Below, in pieces: positions 10,473-20,137 of a stretch of 64,000 bases of DNA. The stretch lies in contig NZ_LIWB01000004.1 in the NCBI RefSeq assembly GCF_001905725.1, positions 186,001-250,000 of the forward strand. Reading direction: 5' to 3'. Positions within the stretch are counted from its first letter, which is position 1. The number at the start of each line of letters is the position of its first letter. The notes below the pieces were generated by a model, which saw only the letters and a list, made by a program, of their open reading frames with translations, had not been told where the DNA came from and did no database searches. Made by a program: the position numbers and the translations under genes. This DNA comes from Streptomyces sp. CB02400. Lineage in GTDB: Bacteria > Actinomycetota > Actinomycetes > Streptomycetales > Streptomycetaceae.

Positions 10473-11309
10473 TTAGCGCTTCTTGTTCGTCTTGCGGCGG
10501 CGGACGATGTACTTGTTCGACGCCTTCTTGGGCGAACGAGTACGGCCTTCCTTCTTGCCCCACGGGGACACGGGGTGGCGGCCACCGGAGGTACGGCCCT
10601 CACCACCACCGTGCGGGTGGTCGACCGGGTTCATGACGACACCACGGACGGTCGGGCGGACGCCCAGCCACCGCTTGCGGCCGGCCTTGCCCCAGTTGAT
10701 GTTCGACTGCTCGGCGTTGCCGACCTCGCCGACCGTGGCGCGGCAGCGCTGGTCGACCAGGCGGATCTCTCCGGACGGCATGCGCAGGTGGGCCATCGAG
10801 CCCTCCTTCGCGAGCAGCTGCACGGAGGCACCGGCGGAGCGGGCGAACTTGGCGCCGCCACCGGGACGGAGCTCGATCGCGTGGATCGTGGTACCGACCG
10901 GGATGTTGCGGAGGGCCAGGTTGTTGCCCGGCTTGATGTCGGCCCCGGGACCGTTCTCGACGCGGTCGCCCTGCTGCAGGTTGCGCGGGGCGAGGATGTA
11001 GCGCTTCTCGCCGTCGGCGTAGTGCAGCAGCGCGATGCGCGCGGTGCGGTTGGGGTCGTACTCGATGTGCGCGACCTTCGCCGGCACGCCGTCCTTGTCG
11101 TGACGACGGAAGTCGATCACTCGGTAGGCGCGCTTGTGGCCACCGCCCTGGTGGCGGACGGTCACACGACCGGAATTGTTACGGCCGCCCTTGCTGTGCA
11201 GGGGACGGACCAGCGACTTCTCCGGCGTGGACCGCGTGACCTCGACGAAGTCGGCGACGCTGGAGCCACGACGGCCCGGAGTCGTCGGCTTGTACTTGCG
11301 GATACCCAT
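10473..11309 (-). CDS. rplB: 50S ribosomal protein L2
   Basis: This 278-residue protein is needed for subunit joining and peptidyl transfer. It begins [15 protein letters not shown] and has the C-terminal signature [21 protein letters not shown], including the conserved histidine near the peptidyl-transferase centre. It lies between rplW and rpsS in the standard order. Confidence 0.98.
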   Translation of the reverse strand: MGIRKYKPTTPGRRGSSVADFVEVTRSTPEKSLVRPLHSKGGRNNSGRVTVRHQGGGHKRAYRVIDFRRHDKDGVPAKVAHIEYDPNRTARIALLHYADGEKRYILAPRNLQQGDRVENGPGADIKPGNNLALRNIPVGTTIHAIELRPGGGAKFARSAGASVQLLAKEGSMAHLRMPSGEIRLVDQRCRATVGEVGNAEQSNINWGKAGRKRWLGVRPTVRGVVMNPVDHPHGGGEGRTSGGRHPVSPWGKKEGRTRSPKKASNKYIVRRRKTNKKR

Positions 11310-11347
11310 TTCTCAGTCCTCGTCCGATATCGAACGATCCTGACCGC

Positions 11348-11767
11348 TTACGCGGTCGGACCGCCGAAGATGTCGATACGGTCGCCCTCGGCGAGGGTCA
11401 CGATCGCGCGCTTGGTCGCCGCGCGCTGGCCGAAGCCGGTGCGGGTGCGCTTGCGCTTGCCGATGCGGTTGATCGTGTTGACCCCGGTGACCTTGACCTC
11501 GAAGACCGCCTGGACGGCCTGCTTGATCTGGGTCTTGTTCGCGTTGGGGTCGACGATGAACGTGTACTTGTTCTCGTCGATGAGCGCGTAGCTCTTCTCC
11601 GACACGACCGGCTTCAGCAGGACGTCACGGGGGTCCGTGTACGCCTTGCTCGCCGGGGTGACGACGGTGTTCTTGCCTTCGGCCTCGTGGCGGCGCGCCT
11701 TGGCGACGCGCGCGGCCTTGGCCTTCTTGGCCGCCTTGGAGGCGATGGAGGGGTGACGGGCAGCCAT
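11348..11767 (-). CDS. rplW: 50S ribosomal protein L23
   Basis: This 139-residue protein sits at the tunnel exit and docks trigger factor and SRP. The conserved core starts near residue 47 ([20 protein letters not shown]). The first about 45 residues are an Ala/Lys-rich basic extension not present in the roughly 100-residue bacterial norm, and the whole is typical of Streptomyces-type L23. The ATG at 11767 overlaps the rplD TGA by one base. Confidence 0.96.
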   Translation of the reverse strand: MAARHPSIASKAAKKAKAARVAKARRHEAEGKNTVVTPASKAYTDPRDVLLKPVVSEKSYALIDENKYTFIVDPNANKTQIKQAVQAVFEVKVTGVNTINRIGKRKRTRTGFGQRAATKRAIVTLAEGDRIDIFGGPTA

Positions 11768-12426
11768 CAGACCTCGCTCCCTTCGTTGTCGTTGGCCTTG
11801 TTCGGGCCGGCGACGAAGGACTCGAAAGCGGCCTTGGTGAAGACCACGTCGTCCGAGACGAGAACGTCGTACGTGTTCAGCTGGCCCGGCTCCAGGATGT
11901 GGACCTGGGGCAGGTTGCGGGCGGACAGCCACGCGGCCTCGTCGGCGCGGTCGACGACCAGGAGCAGGTTCTTGCGCTCCGAGATCTTGCCGAACAGCGA
12001 CCTGGCGGCCTTCGTGGAGGGGGTCTCGCCCTCGATCACGCCAGAGACGACGTGAATGCGGTTGTGGCGCGCCCGGTCGGTGAGGGCGTGACGCAGGGCG
12101 GCAGCCTTCATCTTCTTGGGGGTGCGCTGGGAGTAGTCGCGCGGCACGGGACCGTGCACGACGCCACCACCGGCGAACTGCGGCGCGCGGGTCGAGCCCT
12201 GACGGGCGCGGCCGGTGCCCTTCTGGCGGTACGGCTTCTTGCCGCCACCACGGACCTCGCCACGGGTCTTGGTCTTGTGGGTGCCCTGGCGGGCAGCGGC
12301 CAGCTGCGCGACGACGACCTGGTGGATCAGCGGGATGCTGACCTTCTCGACGTCGAAGATCTCCGCGGGGAGCTCGACGGTACCGGCCTTGTCGCCCGCC
12401 GGCGAAAGGATGTCAACAGTGCTCAT
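11767..12426 (-). CDS. rplD: 50S ribosomal protein L4
   Basis: This 219-residue tunnel protein has the extended loop [20 protein letters not shown] and the globular ends of the family. In E. coli L4 also represses its own operon through the S10 leader. Whether that occurs here cannot be read from the sequence. It starts eight bases after rplC. Confidence 0.97.
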   Translation of the reverse strand: MSTVDILSPAGDKAGTVELPAEIFDVEKVSIPLIHQVVVAQLAAARQGTHKTKTRGEVRGGGKKPYRQKGTGRARQGSTRAPQFAGGGVVHGPVPRDYSQRTPKKMKAAALRHALTDRARHNRIHVVSGVIEGETPSTKAARSLFGKISERKNLLLVVDRADEAAWLSARNLPQVHILEPGQLNTYDVLVSDDVVFTKAAFESFVAGPNKANDNEGSEV

Positions 12427-12434
12427 CGGTTACC

Positions 12435-13079
12435 TCAGGCCCCCTTGGCCGCGGTGCGGACCAGGACGAGGCCGCCGTTCGGACCGGGAACCGCGCCCTT
12501 GATGAGCAGCAGACCCTTCTCCGCGTCAACGGCGTGGACGGTCAGGTTCTGGGTGGTGACCCGCTCGTTGCCCATACGGCCCGCCATGCGCAGGCCCTTG
12601 AACACGCGACCCGGGGTGGCGCAGCCACCGATGGAACCGGGCGAGCGGTGCTTGCGCTGGGTGCCGTGTCCGGCGCCGAGGCCCTTGAAGTTGTGACGCT
12701 TCATGACACCGGCGAAGCCCTTGCCCTTGCTCTTGCCGGTGACGTCGACCTTCACGCCCGACTCGAAGACCTCAGCGGTGACTTCCTGGCCCAGCGTGTA
12801 CTCGGAGGCGTCCGCGGTGCGGATCTCGACGAGGTGACGACGGGGGGTGACGTCGGCCTTGGCGAAGTGGCCCTTGAGGGGCTTGTTCACCTTGCGCGGG
12901 TCGATCTCGCCGAAGGCGATCTGGACCGACTCGTAGCCGTCGACGTCGTTCGTGCGGACCTGGGTGACGACGTTGGGGCCGGCCTTGACGACGGTGACCG
13001 GAACAACACGGTTGTTCTCGTCCCACACCTGCGTCATGCCGAGCTTCTCGCCCAGGATGCCCTTGATCTGCTTAGCCAT
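12435..13079 (-). CDS. rplC: 50S ribosomal protein L3
   Basis: This 214-residue protein begins [21 protein letters not shown] and contains the L3 signature [30 protein letters not shown] in segments. It lies 17 bases after rpsJ. Mutations in the equivalent central loop give tiamulin or linezolid resistance in other bacteria. I see no departure from the family here. Confidence 0.97.
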   Translation of the reverse strand: MAKQIKGILGEKLGMTQVWDENNRVVPVTVVKAGPNVVTQVRTNDVDGYESVQIAFGEIDPRKVNKPLKGHFAKADVTPRRHLVEIRTADASEYTLGQEVTAEVFESGVKVDVTGKSKGKGFAGVMKRHNFKGLGAGHGTQRKHRSPGSIGGCATPGRVFKGLRMAGRMGNERVTTQNLTVHAVDAEKGLLLIKGAVPGPNGGLVLVRTAAKGA

Positions 13080-13096
13080 TCTCAGATCACCGGCCT

Positions 13097-13405
13097 TCAG
13101 AGCTTGATCTCGATGTCGACACCGGCCGGGAGGTCGAGTCGCATCAGAGAGTCAACGGTCTTGGGGGTCGGGTCGAGGATGTCGATCAGGCGCTTGTGCG
13201 TGCGCATCTCGAAGTGCTCGCGCGAGTCCTTGTACTTGTGCGGCGACTTGATGACGCAGTACACGTTCTTCTCAGTGGGCAGCGGCACCGGGCCCGCGAC
13301 CGACGCACCAGTGCGGGTCACCGTCTCGACGATCTTCTTCGCCGAGGAGTCGATGACCTCGTGGTCGTAGGCCTTGAGCCGGATGCGGATCTTCTGTCCC
13401 GCCAT
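13097..13405 (-). CDS. rpsJ: 30S ribosomal protein S10
   Basis: This 102-residue protein is the first gene of the S10 operon. It begins [19 protein letters not shown] and ends with the DIEIKL-type tail. S10 also acts as NusE in antitermination. The upstream leader holds a 25-bp element shared with the rpsL leader (13467-13491), starting 62 bases before the start codon. Confidence 0.97.
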   Translation of the reverse strand: MAGQKIRIRLKAYDHEVIDSSAKKIVETVTRTGASVAGPVPLPTEKNVYCVIKSPHKYKDSREHFEMRTHKRLIDILDPTPKTVDSLMRLDLPAGVDIEIKL

Positions 13406-13835
13406 GGCTACTTCGTAGTCCTGTCTCTCTTTACGCTCCGGAACCCGATGTTCCAGGTTTCGTCCTCCGACCCACGCGGTCGGGCGTGTCGCACTCCCGC
13501 TGACATGAATGTCCCTTGTTCGAACATCCCCGCGGGATTGACACGGCCCTACCAGAACCGCGGACCGGGGGCGAAAGACCCACCGGGCGCCTGGCCGGTG
13601 CCGCGCCCCGCTTCCCGAAAGATTCCCGTACGTCCGCCCCTACACCTTTCGATGTAATACGTGGGACGACGAGTACTGTGGGACTCGCTTCCGGTCCTCC
13701 CGGCGGGAGGCGCGCAGCATCAACACTCGACCGAGCAACTCCGACAGTTTGCCATACGGGGACCGGGGCTGGCCAATCGGGCGGAAGAGATTACCCCGGA
13801 GGTGACGGGAATCAAACGCGCACCCGCCCCGCCGG
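13406..13835. other. rpsJ upstream region
   Basis: This 430-bp gap lies between rpsJ and the vWA gene. It holds the shared leader element at 13467-13491 and a CCTCCCG-CCGGGAGG inverted repeat near 13690-13710. I could not pick out a convincing -35/-10 pair for the S10 operon. Confidence 0.5.
13467..13491 (-). promoter_or_regulatory. S10-operon leader element shared with the str leader
   Basis: This 25-bp element matches 38574-38598, upstream of rpsL, at 24 of 25 bases and in the same orientation. On the sense strand it contains the stem-loop CCGACC-GCGTG-GGTCGG preceded by CGACACGC. Its position 62 bases before the rpsJ start, and its twin before rpsL, point to a shared leader-RNA or promoter-proximal control signal for ribosomal operons. 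Confidence 0.7.
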
Positions 13836-15434
13836 TCAGATCACGCGGAAGAGGTCGGCGGTGGTGTGGACGTCGGTGAGGTCCTCGACGAGGCGGAGGT
13901 TGTCGCACAGGGCCTGAAGGACCGAGTCGGCCGCGGCGGCGCGTGGGGCGCCGATGACCAGGCCGAAGACCCGGAAGCCCAGCCGGCGCCTGGTGTCGTT
14001 CCAGGCACGCGTCCACTGCTCGGTGACGCCGCAGTCGTCGTCGGTGATCATCACGATGTCGCCGCGCATGCGGGCGGTGTCGTCGAATTCCGCCTCCAGC
14101 AGCTCGCCCGCCGCCGACAGCGGGGTCTGGTAGCTGGTGCCGCCGCCGAGGAAGGTCTCGGCGAAGTCGACGGTCCGGTCGACGGGGGCCGGCTCGTCCG
14201 CCGGGAAGCGGAAGACCTGGAGTCTGCCGGGGGCGGAGAACAGGATGCCGACGAAGTCGCGTCCCGCGGCGCGGGCCTGGTCGAGCAGGGCCAGGGCGCA
14301 CGCCTTGGACCAGGCCTCCCGGGTGATCCCGTCGGGCCCCTCCTCGTACATGGAGTGCGAGGTGTCCACGCAGGCGATGATCGCGCCCCGGCCGGTGGTC
14401 TGCTCGCCCTGGCTGTCGTAGAGCATCAGTTCCCCGGCGGCGTAGCGGGCGGCGAACACCGCGCGCAGTTCGGGCAGGCCGAGGTGGGCCAGTTCGGAGG
14501 GGATGACGCGGGAGAGGTCGTCGCCGAGGGTGACGCCGACCAGCTCCCCGGTGGCGTTCTCCACCCTGCGGGCGCGCTCGCCGTCGGCCATCTGCCGGAA
14601 CCGGCCGATCAGGTCGGCCCACCGGGCGAGGCGGCCGGTGCGCAGCCGTTCGGCGAGGCGGGCACGCTCGGCGAACGGCATCCGCTCCAGTTCGCCGGAT
14701 CCGACTCCCCACGCCCGCATCAGCGCGGCCTCCTGCCGGACGGTCTCCGCGGCCTTCGCCGTCGCGCCGCGTGCGGTGGCGCGGATTCCGGGGACGGCCG
14801 TCGCGGCGGCCAGGGCGGCCTGCCGTGCCGCGGCCTCGGCCGCCTCGGCCGCTTCGGCGGCCTCGATCGCCCGGCGTACGGCGTCGGCGGCCTGCGCGGC
14901 GCCGGCCTCGTCGGCCTCCTCGGCGGCCTCCTGGAGCGTCTCGTCCACGGCGGCCTCCGCCGCTGCGGCGGCCCGCTGGGCCCGCTTCGCCCGCTCGCCC
15001 CGCTCCTGAGCGTCCCGGGCGCGCTCCAGCAGCCCGCGCAGCGCGCCGGCCTGGGCGAGTACGGCCATGGCGGCGGCGTAGGGGTCGCCGGCCGTCTCCC
15101 GGCGCAGCCCGACGGACTCCGGTGACTCCATCAGCGCGGTCATGATCTGGTGGTTGACCAGCCGGGAGGGGTCCATCGCGGCCGGTTCGCGCAGCCGGGG
15201 GCCGGCCTTGTACGCGGCGAGGAACACGTCGGTGAGGAGGTCGGCGGTGTGGTGGCCGTGGCGGTCGCCCAGCTCCGCCGCCAGCTCGCGCAGTGCGGCC
15301 GACTGCTCGTAGGTGTCGTGCCAGGTGACGCGGTCGAACCGGTCCGCGATCACGGCGCCGGTGTGCCGTTCGAGGGGGGAGGCGGAGGCGGTCCGGGCGA
15401 GCCATGCCCCGGCCCTGGTCGCGAGCTCGTCCAT
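13836..15434 (-). CDS. vWA-domain protein paired with MoxR ATPase
   Basis: This 532-residue protein has an Ala/Glu-rich helical middle (about residues 160-250) and a C-terminal von Willebrand factor A domain. The vWA domain is marked by a MIDAS-type DTSHSMYE motif (variant of DxSxS) after the ACV strand, a later FLGGGTSYQTPL segment and the acidic ITDDDCGVTE. The ATG at 15434 lies eight bases after the MoxR gene. MoxR/vWA pairs act together in metal insertion, complex maturation or conflict systems. The substrate cannot be told here. No transmembrane segment is obvious, so it is probably cytosolic. Confidence 0.85.
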   Translation of the reverse strand: MDELATRAGAWLARTASASPLERHTGAVIADRFDRVTWHDTYEQSAALRELAAELGDRHGHHTADLLTDVFLAAYKAGPRLREPAAMDPSRLVNHQIMTALMESPESVGLRRETAGDPYAAAMAVLAQAGALRGLLERARDAQERGERAKRAQRAAAAAEAAVDETLQEAAEEADEAGAAQAADAVRRAIEAAEAAEAAEAAARQAALAAATAVPGIRATARGATAKAAETVRQEAALMRAWGVGSGELERMPFAERARLAERLRTGRLARWADLIGRFRQMADGERARRVENATGELVGVTLGDDLSRVIPSELAHLGLPELRAVFAARYAAGELMLYDSQGEQTTGRGAIIACVDTSHSMYEEGPDGITREAWSKACALALLDQARAAGRDFVGILFSAPGRLQVFRFPADEPAPVDRTVDFAETFLGGGTSYQTPLSAAGELLEAEFDDTARMRGDIVMITDDDCGVTEQWTRAWNDTRRRLGFRVFGLVIGAPRAAAADSVLQALCDNLRLVEDLTDVHTTADLFRVI

Positions 15435-15442
15435 GGCGCCGC

Positions 15443-16633
15443 TCAGAGCTGCGCCTGCACCGTGCTCGCGTCCACGCCGAGGGCCTCGGTGAGGACGCGG
15501 GCGCGGACGGCGCGCTGGCGGCCGGCGACCCGGTCGATGGCGGTGGTCGAGCGGCCGGCGCCCACCGCTTCGGCCCTCAGCCTCTCCAGCCGTCTGCCCG
15601 CCGTGGCGAGCTGGTGGTGCGCCTTCTTGATGACCCACTCGCTCAGCGCCTCGCGGGACTGCCCGGCCATGGCGTCGAGCTGGGCCTCCAGCTCCTCGAT
15701 GGTGTCGGCCAGGTCGAGCGCCTCCTTGGCGTCGGGGTTGACCAGGTGCAGCACCTCGCGTTCGACGGTCGGGCGCTGGGCCGGGGAGTCCCACAGCACA
15801 TGGGTCAGCACCGGCAGGTCGGTCTCGGCGACCGTCGTACGGCCGTCGAGGTACGCGGAGGCCTGGAGCAGGCCCACCGCCTGCCGCCAGCGGCGGTCGG
15901 AGGCGACGAGTTCCTTGCGGCGCAGGGCGGCCCGCAGTGTGCACACCGCGTCGACGATCGCGTCGGGGACGTCCACGGCCGGGACGGCCTCGGTCACGGC
16001 GTGCCGCAGCGCGGTCAGCTCGATGGTCGTCCGGGCCGGGGCGGCCGGGCGGTGGACGGCGGAGCGGACGAGCGCGGCGAAGTTCGAGGGGTCCTCCAGG
16101 TAGCCGACCTCGATCCGCACCAGCAGCCGGTCGTAGATCGCGGCCGAGTCCTCCCCACCGGGGAGTTCGTTGCTGGCGGTGATGGCCCCGATGAGGGGGC
16201 AGCGGATCGGTTCGCCGCCGTTCTCGGGGTGGTAGATCCGCTCGTTGAGGTAGCCCAGGGTCTCGTTCAGGGCCGCCGTGGAGCATTTGAAGATCTCGTC
16301 GATGAACGCGACGTGGGCGGTGGTGGCGCGGCCTTCGTAGACCTGGCGGTACTCGCCCCGGGCGAGCGCGGCGACGTCGATGGGGCCGAACATCCGCGTC
16401 GGCGCGGTGAACTTCGACAGCAGGATCTCCCAGTAGGCGGCGCCCTCGATCCGGCCCGTGAGCTCCCGCGCCATCTCGGACTTCGCCGTTCCGGGCGGTC
16501 CGAGCAGCAGCGAGTGCTGTCCGGCCAGCAGGGTCACCAGCAACGTCCGTACGACGTCGGCGCGTTCGTAGAACCGCTCCGACAACTCGTCACCGATCGC
16601 CCGCAGCCTCCCGGCCGTGTCCTCCGCGCCCAT
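15443..16633 (-). CDS. MoxR-family AAA+ ATPase (RavA-like)
   Basis: This 396-residue AAA+ ATPase has a Walker A GPPGTAKS, a Walker B-type VAFIDEIFK, a sensor-1 region ITASNELPG and the arginine-containing AIYDRLLVRIEVGY, as in RavA/MoxR chaperone-like ATPases. The ATG at 16633 has a strong GGAGGGG site just upstream; an upstream extension of 15 residues is not supported. With the vWA protein it forms a two-gene operon. A third component such as a VMAP or LARA-type partner is not evident beside it. Confidence 0.9.
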   Translation of the reverse strand: MGAEDTAGRLRAIGDELSERFYERADVVRTLLVTLLAGQHSLLLGPPGTAKSEMARELTGRIEGAAYWEILLSKFTAPTRMFGPIDVAALARGEYRQVYEGRATTAHVAFIDEIFKCSTAALNETLGYLNERIYHPENGGEPIRCPLIGAITASNELPGGEDSAAIYDRLLVRIEVGYLEDPSNFAALVRSAVHRPAAPARTTIELTALRHAVTEAVPAVDVPDAIVDAVCTLRAALRRKELVASDRRWRQAVGLLQASAYLDGRTTVAETDLPVLTHVLWDSPAQRPTVEREVLHLVNPDAKEALDLADTIEELEAQLDAMAGQSREALSEWVIKKAHHQLATAGRRLERLRAEAVGAGRSTTAIDRVAGRQRAVRARVLTEALGVDASTVQAQL

Positions 16634-16711
16634 GGCCCCTCCCCTTTCCTCGCGTACGCCCCGCGGCCCTCGGTCCACGATGCCGTACGTCCGGTCCGAC
16701 GACCGGACGGC

Positions 16712-17251
16712 TCAGCGGCAGTCCAGCGTCTTCACCGCGGCGGGGAAGTAGGCGCGCATGAACTTCTCCACTTTTGCACGGTTGGCTTCGTCCAGGATGC
16801 TCGCCTGCGGCAAGTGCAACTTGAGCGTGAAATATCGCCCGCGATCAGTGATGCATGAGACACTCACGATGGCACCATTTCTGCCGATGACCGCCTCGTC
16901 GCCGATGTCCGCTTTGCGGAACTGTGAGACGCCTTCGAGCACTGGATCGAATTCTGACCGTTGAGCCAATCCGGGCGCGTCCGAGGTCCAGTAGAAGTTG
17001 AACTCCATCTCTCGGTCATCACCGGAGAAAAGCGTACACGGGGCGGATATCGCTTTCGAACGGTCCACCCGGCTGTACTCATGAAGATCTTCCGCAGACT
17101 CGACAAGCGGTTCGGCGAGTTCCCAATCGACCGGCGTACCACAGATCTTCTCAGGAGGCTGGGGCTTGTCACCTCGCCCGCAGGACACTACGAGGCAGGT
17201 GAGGATCAGGCCGAGGGCTGCGGTCCGTCTCGTCAGGCTGCCCACTCTCAC
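16712..17251 (-). CDS. Putative lipoprotein
   Basis: This 179-residue protein has a signal peptide with twin basic start and lipobox LVVSCG (residues 20-25), so it is predicted to be membrane-anchored outside the cell. Further cysteines suggest disulphides. I do not recognise the domain. Its GTG overlaps the stop of the upstream WXG100-like gene by four bases (GTGA), so the two are translationally coupled and probably act together. Confidence 0.75.
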   Translation of the reverse strand: MRVGSLTRRTAALGLILTCLVVSCGRGDKPQPPEKICGTPVDWELAEPLVESAEDLHEYSRVDRSKAISAPCTLFSGDDREMEFNFYWTSDAPGLAQRSEFDPVLEGVSQFRKADIGDEAVIGRNGAIVSVSCITDRGRYFTLKLHLPQASILDEANRAKVEKFMRAYFPAAVKTLDCR

Positions 17252-19314
17252 TTCGGCTCCACCCCGGACACATCCCTGCCCTTTGCTTCACCCCGGCCGG
17301 CTGCCGTGTCGATGGTGTTCTGCGCATCGTAGGCGCCATCGAATTCGCCTTCGCGCGCATCCTTCCATTCGTCCACAAGCGCCATGAGTTGCCTGTTTCT
17401 CGATTCGGCAACCTCGATGTTGCTCTCGACTCTCTGATCGTCGATCCTCTTCTGCTCGTCCTCCAGCCACATGCCCGTGACGTAATCGAATCCTTGCTGC
17501 ACCTTGTCACTGACCACAGGGATATAACTGATCGCTTCGTCGATGAGTGACTTGGCCGCGAATTCCGCAACCTCGGGATCGCCTTGTGCCTGGGTGCGTG
17601 CCTCCTCCAGGAAACCCACTGTCCGCCCGGCACGTACTAGGGACTCCGTCGAGTCGGGCCGGGTGTCGGCATGGAAGTCCGTGACCATCGCCTGGTTCAG
17701 CCCGCCGTTCAGCGTGCCGTAGGCGTCCTGGTCCTTGGAGATCTGCTTGGTGACCTCGAAGAGATCGGTCTGGTCCAGGGGGGCTCCTGCGACGGCGACC
17801 TCACTCATCGCCCTGTGCACGGTGTCCCCGTGGTTGACGAGAATGTTGGCCACGGGCTCCCGCAGGGACGGCGGGAAGTCGTCGCCCTGGCCGGCCAGAG
17901 TCGTCAGGGCCGACCTGAGAACCGCCTCGTTCTGTTCGGTGTGCTCGACGTAGCGGGCGTTCTCGTCCGACGGGTCAATACCGGTCGCCGCGGCCTGCAG
18001 GGCGGCGCCGAAGCCCGCGCGGCTGTCACCGTCCACACCGCGTGTGTACGTGGTCACCTTCATCCCCTCCCGCTCGTGCAGGGTGACCTCCCAGTCCCGC
18101 TCCTTCATGAGGTACTTCATGTGGTCGTCGGAGCTGAGATAGTCCGCCGCCGCCGCGGGGTTCCGGCTCATGAGGCCGAGCATGCCGTCCACCGGGTCGT
18201 TGGCGAACCAGCCGCCCCGCTCTCCGCTGTACTCGTGCTTCAGGCGCCAGATGCCCGGGGCCTTCTTCTCGGCCGCGATCATGTCGTCGGTCAGGTGCCC
18301 GAGCATGTCCGGCGCGTACCCCTCGCCCTTCTGCATGAGGGTGACCAGTGACTGGTAGCCGACCGCCTTGTCGAGGCGGGCGCCCTGGGCGTCGGTGCCG
18401 TAGCGTGCCACACCCGCCTCCCGCATGTCCTCGCGCCAGCCCTCGTACCACGACGAGCCGGTGTCCCGGGTCGCCGAGGCGAGGGCATGGGCCAGGCCTG
18501 TCTCGATCTTCGTGTAGTGGTCCACGCGGCCGTCACCCCATACGTGGATGAGGTCGTTCAGCTCGTTCGTCAGCCTGATGGTGCCCTCGGCGCCCAGGCC
18601 GTCCAGGAGCGTGCGGGAGAACGCGGGGTCGTCGTCGTTGTCGCGGAACGTCCGCTCGAGCTCGGCGAGTTCCTCGTCGGACAGGCGCTCGCCCTTGCGG
18701 AGCCGCTCCAGTGCCTCCTCGGCCGCCTCACCCTCGTACTTCTCGATGTCGCCCTTCGCTTCGCCGTTGAAGCCCTTGCCGCCGGCGATGGCACTGGAGT
18801 CGGTCACGACGGCCTGCAGGGCGATCCGGACGCCCGTGTCCGCGTCCGTGACGTCCCGCACCGCCTTGTCGATGCGCTCCTGCCACGACTGGACGGCCTC
18901 CAGGTATCCCGGATCCTGGCGCACCGCCCTGCGTGACTCCTCCGGTAATCGCTCGATGTCGAAGCTCACACGTCCGCTCTCGGACACTTTCATGCCCGCG
19001 TCGACGGCGTCCTGCCGGGCCGACTTCAGTCGGCCGCGCAATTCGACGAACTGCGTGTACGCGTCACGCAGCAGCGCGGCCACCGCCTTGGCCTCCGTCT
19101 GCGCGTACTGGAACTGCTGGAGGGTGATGTCGAAACGCCTGTTGGCCGCGTCGGCGCTCAGTCCCGCCCAGCCGGTGTCCATGGAGATGCCGTGCACGTC
19201 CCGGCGGTAGGCCTTCTCCTGCTCGGCGAACTCACCTGCCATGCCGTCCCATCGTTCGGCAGCCGCGGTGAGTGCGCCGAGGTCCGTGGTCATGATCTCG
19301 TGGTAGGTCGGCAT
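17248..19314 (-). CDS. Large WXG100-like protein
   Basis: This 688-residue protein has a helical N-terminal domain of about 100 residues with a GWAGLS turn, resembling WXG100/ESX substrates. A long mostly helical region follows, with segments such as RNPAAAADYLSSDDHMKYLM that recall Streptomyces proteins annotated DUF6571. No classical signal peptide or toxin motif is seen. It carries one TTA codon (residue 123, 18946-18948), so full expression may depend on the bldA tRNA. It overlaps the downstream lipoprotein gene by four bases and follows a frameshifted small gene. Possibly a type VII-secreted product; function unknown. Confidence 0.7.
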   Translation of the reverse strand: MPTYHEIMTTDLGALTAAAERWDGMAGEFAEQEKAYRRDVHGISMDTGWAGLSADAANRRFDITLQQFQYAQTEAKAVAALLRDAYTQFVELRGRLKSARQDAVDAGMKVSESGRVSFDIERLPEESRRAVRQDPGYLEAVQSWQERIDKAVRDVTDADTGVRIALQAVVTDSSAIAGGKGFNGEAKGDIEKYEGEAAEEALERLRKGERLSDEELAELERTFRDNDDDPAFSRTLLDGLGAEGTIRLTNELNDLIHVWGDGRVDHYTKIETGLAHALASATRDTGSSWYEGWREDMREAGVARYGTDAQGARLDKAVGYQSLVTLMQKGEGYAPDMLGHLTDDMIAAEKKAPGIWRLKHEYSGERGGWFANDPVDGMLGLMSRNPAAAADYLSSDDHMKYLMKERDWEVTLHEREGMKVTTYTRGVDGDSRAGFGAALQAAATGIDPSDENARYVEHTEQNEAVLRSALTTLAGQGDDFPPSLREPVANILVNHGDTVHRAMSEVAVAGAPLDQTDLFEVTKQISKDQDAYGTLNGGLNQAMVTDFHADTRPDSTESLVRAGRTVGFLEEARTQAQGDPEVAEFAAKSLIDEAISYIPVVSDKVQQGFDYVTGMWLEDEQKRIDDQRVESNIEVAESRNRQLMALVDEWKDAREGEFDGAYDAQNTIDTAAGRGEAKGRDVSGVEPK

Positions 19315-19356
19315 CTCGGTCCCCCGGGGTGTCTCGGCAGGGCTCGTCGTCTGCGG

Positions 19357-19784
19357 TCAACAGCGGTCGGGCGGGGAGGTCCGCCTGGCTTCGGCGCCCA
19401 TCGCGAGATCCGTGCCCCGCAGCACGGTGTTGGCGCTGCGCAGCGCGCCCTTCTCCGCGTCGAGCCGGTCCTTCGGGTTCTCCACCTGCCCGCCCCAGGC
19501 CTCGTGGGCCTTCTTCAGCGCCGTCGATGTGGCCCAGCCGTCCCCGGCCTCCGCCCGGGACGCCTTGACCGCGCTGTGCCGGTGTCCTCGTCCGCCCATC
19601 GTCCGGCTTTCGCCGTGTCGGGTTCGATGTGCTCCTCGATCACCCTCGCGGCGGCCTTCTTCTGCGCGGGCGACGAGGCCAGGTCCTTCCGACCGCCCGT
19701 CGACGCTCCCCCGCCCCGCTCCGCCGGGAGCCGGTTCGGCCCCGTCCCGACCGTCTGCTCCGTTTCAGCGGTGCCCGTCGCCAC
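19357..19784 (-). pseudogene. Frameshifted small WXG100-partner gene
   Basis: Two overlapping frames together read as one protein of about 142 residues. The first (from 19784, MATGTAETEQ...DTAKAGRWADEDTG) continues naturally into the second (HSAVKASRAEAGDGWATSTALKKAHEAWGGQVE...), which ends at 19357. The switch lies near 19580. The second part, with its AWGGQV turn, looks like a small WXG-type partner of the large gene downstream. Either a one-base indel has broken the gene or there is a sequencing error. Confidence 0.6.
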
Positions 19785-20137
19785 GAACCGTCCTCCCCGT
19801 TCCGGTGGCCCTCCCGCGCGACCACACCGGTGTCAGAGGCGTGATCGCCGTCGCAAACGCTACGGTATCGCGGAATCACGGAACGTGACACCGTGCCTGA
19901 CCGGCCTGTGCGGTACGTCGCCGGGCGTCCGTCTGCTGCCGGTCGTCCTCTGCACCGCCGTGGTCGGCTGCGCCCTGCCCGGCACGGCAAGCCACCTCAC
20001 GGGCTGTCTGCCACTCATTGCGGCCGGGGCGGCAGCGGTCGTCGTCGGGTACCCGGTGACGCGTCCGCCGCCACGGACGTCCTGCCGGTCTGAGAACGGC
20101 GCAGAAGCCGGTACCGGAGAACCGGAGAAGTGAGGGC
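19785..20137. other. Region between broken WXG partner and cupin gene
   Basis: About 350 bp. The only candidate gene is a short plus-strand frame at 19885-20133. I see no terminator or promoter that I can defend. Confidence 0.4.
19885..20133 (+). CDS. Possible small membrane protein
   Basis: An 82-residue frame from GTG 19885 contains two hydrophobic stretches (about residues 15-32 and 39-53) and a polar tail. The GTG has a weak GGAA site upstream. It would be divergent from the broken WXG gene and convergent with the cupin gene. The reading frame could be chance in high-GC DNA. Confidence 0.3.
   Translation: MTPCLTGLCGTSPGVRLLPVVLCTAVVGCALPGTASHLTGCLPLIAAGAAAVVVGYPVTRPPPRTSCRSENGAEAGTGEPEK

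Noticed and set aside
13501..13560. Plus-strand TTGACA near 13541 as a promoter
   Set aside because: It points away from rpsJ and toward antisense of the vWA gene, and no suitable -10 follows at 16-19 bases.
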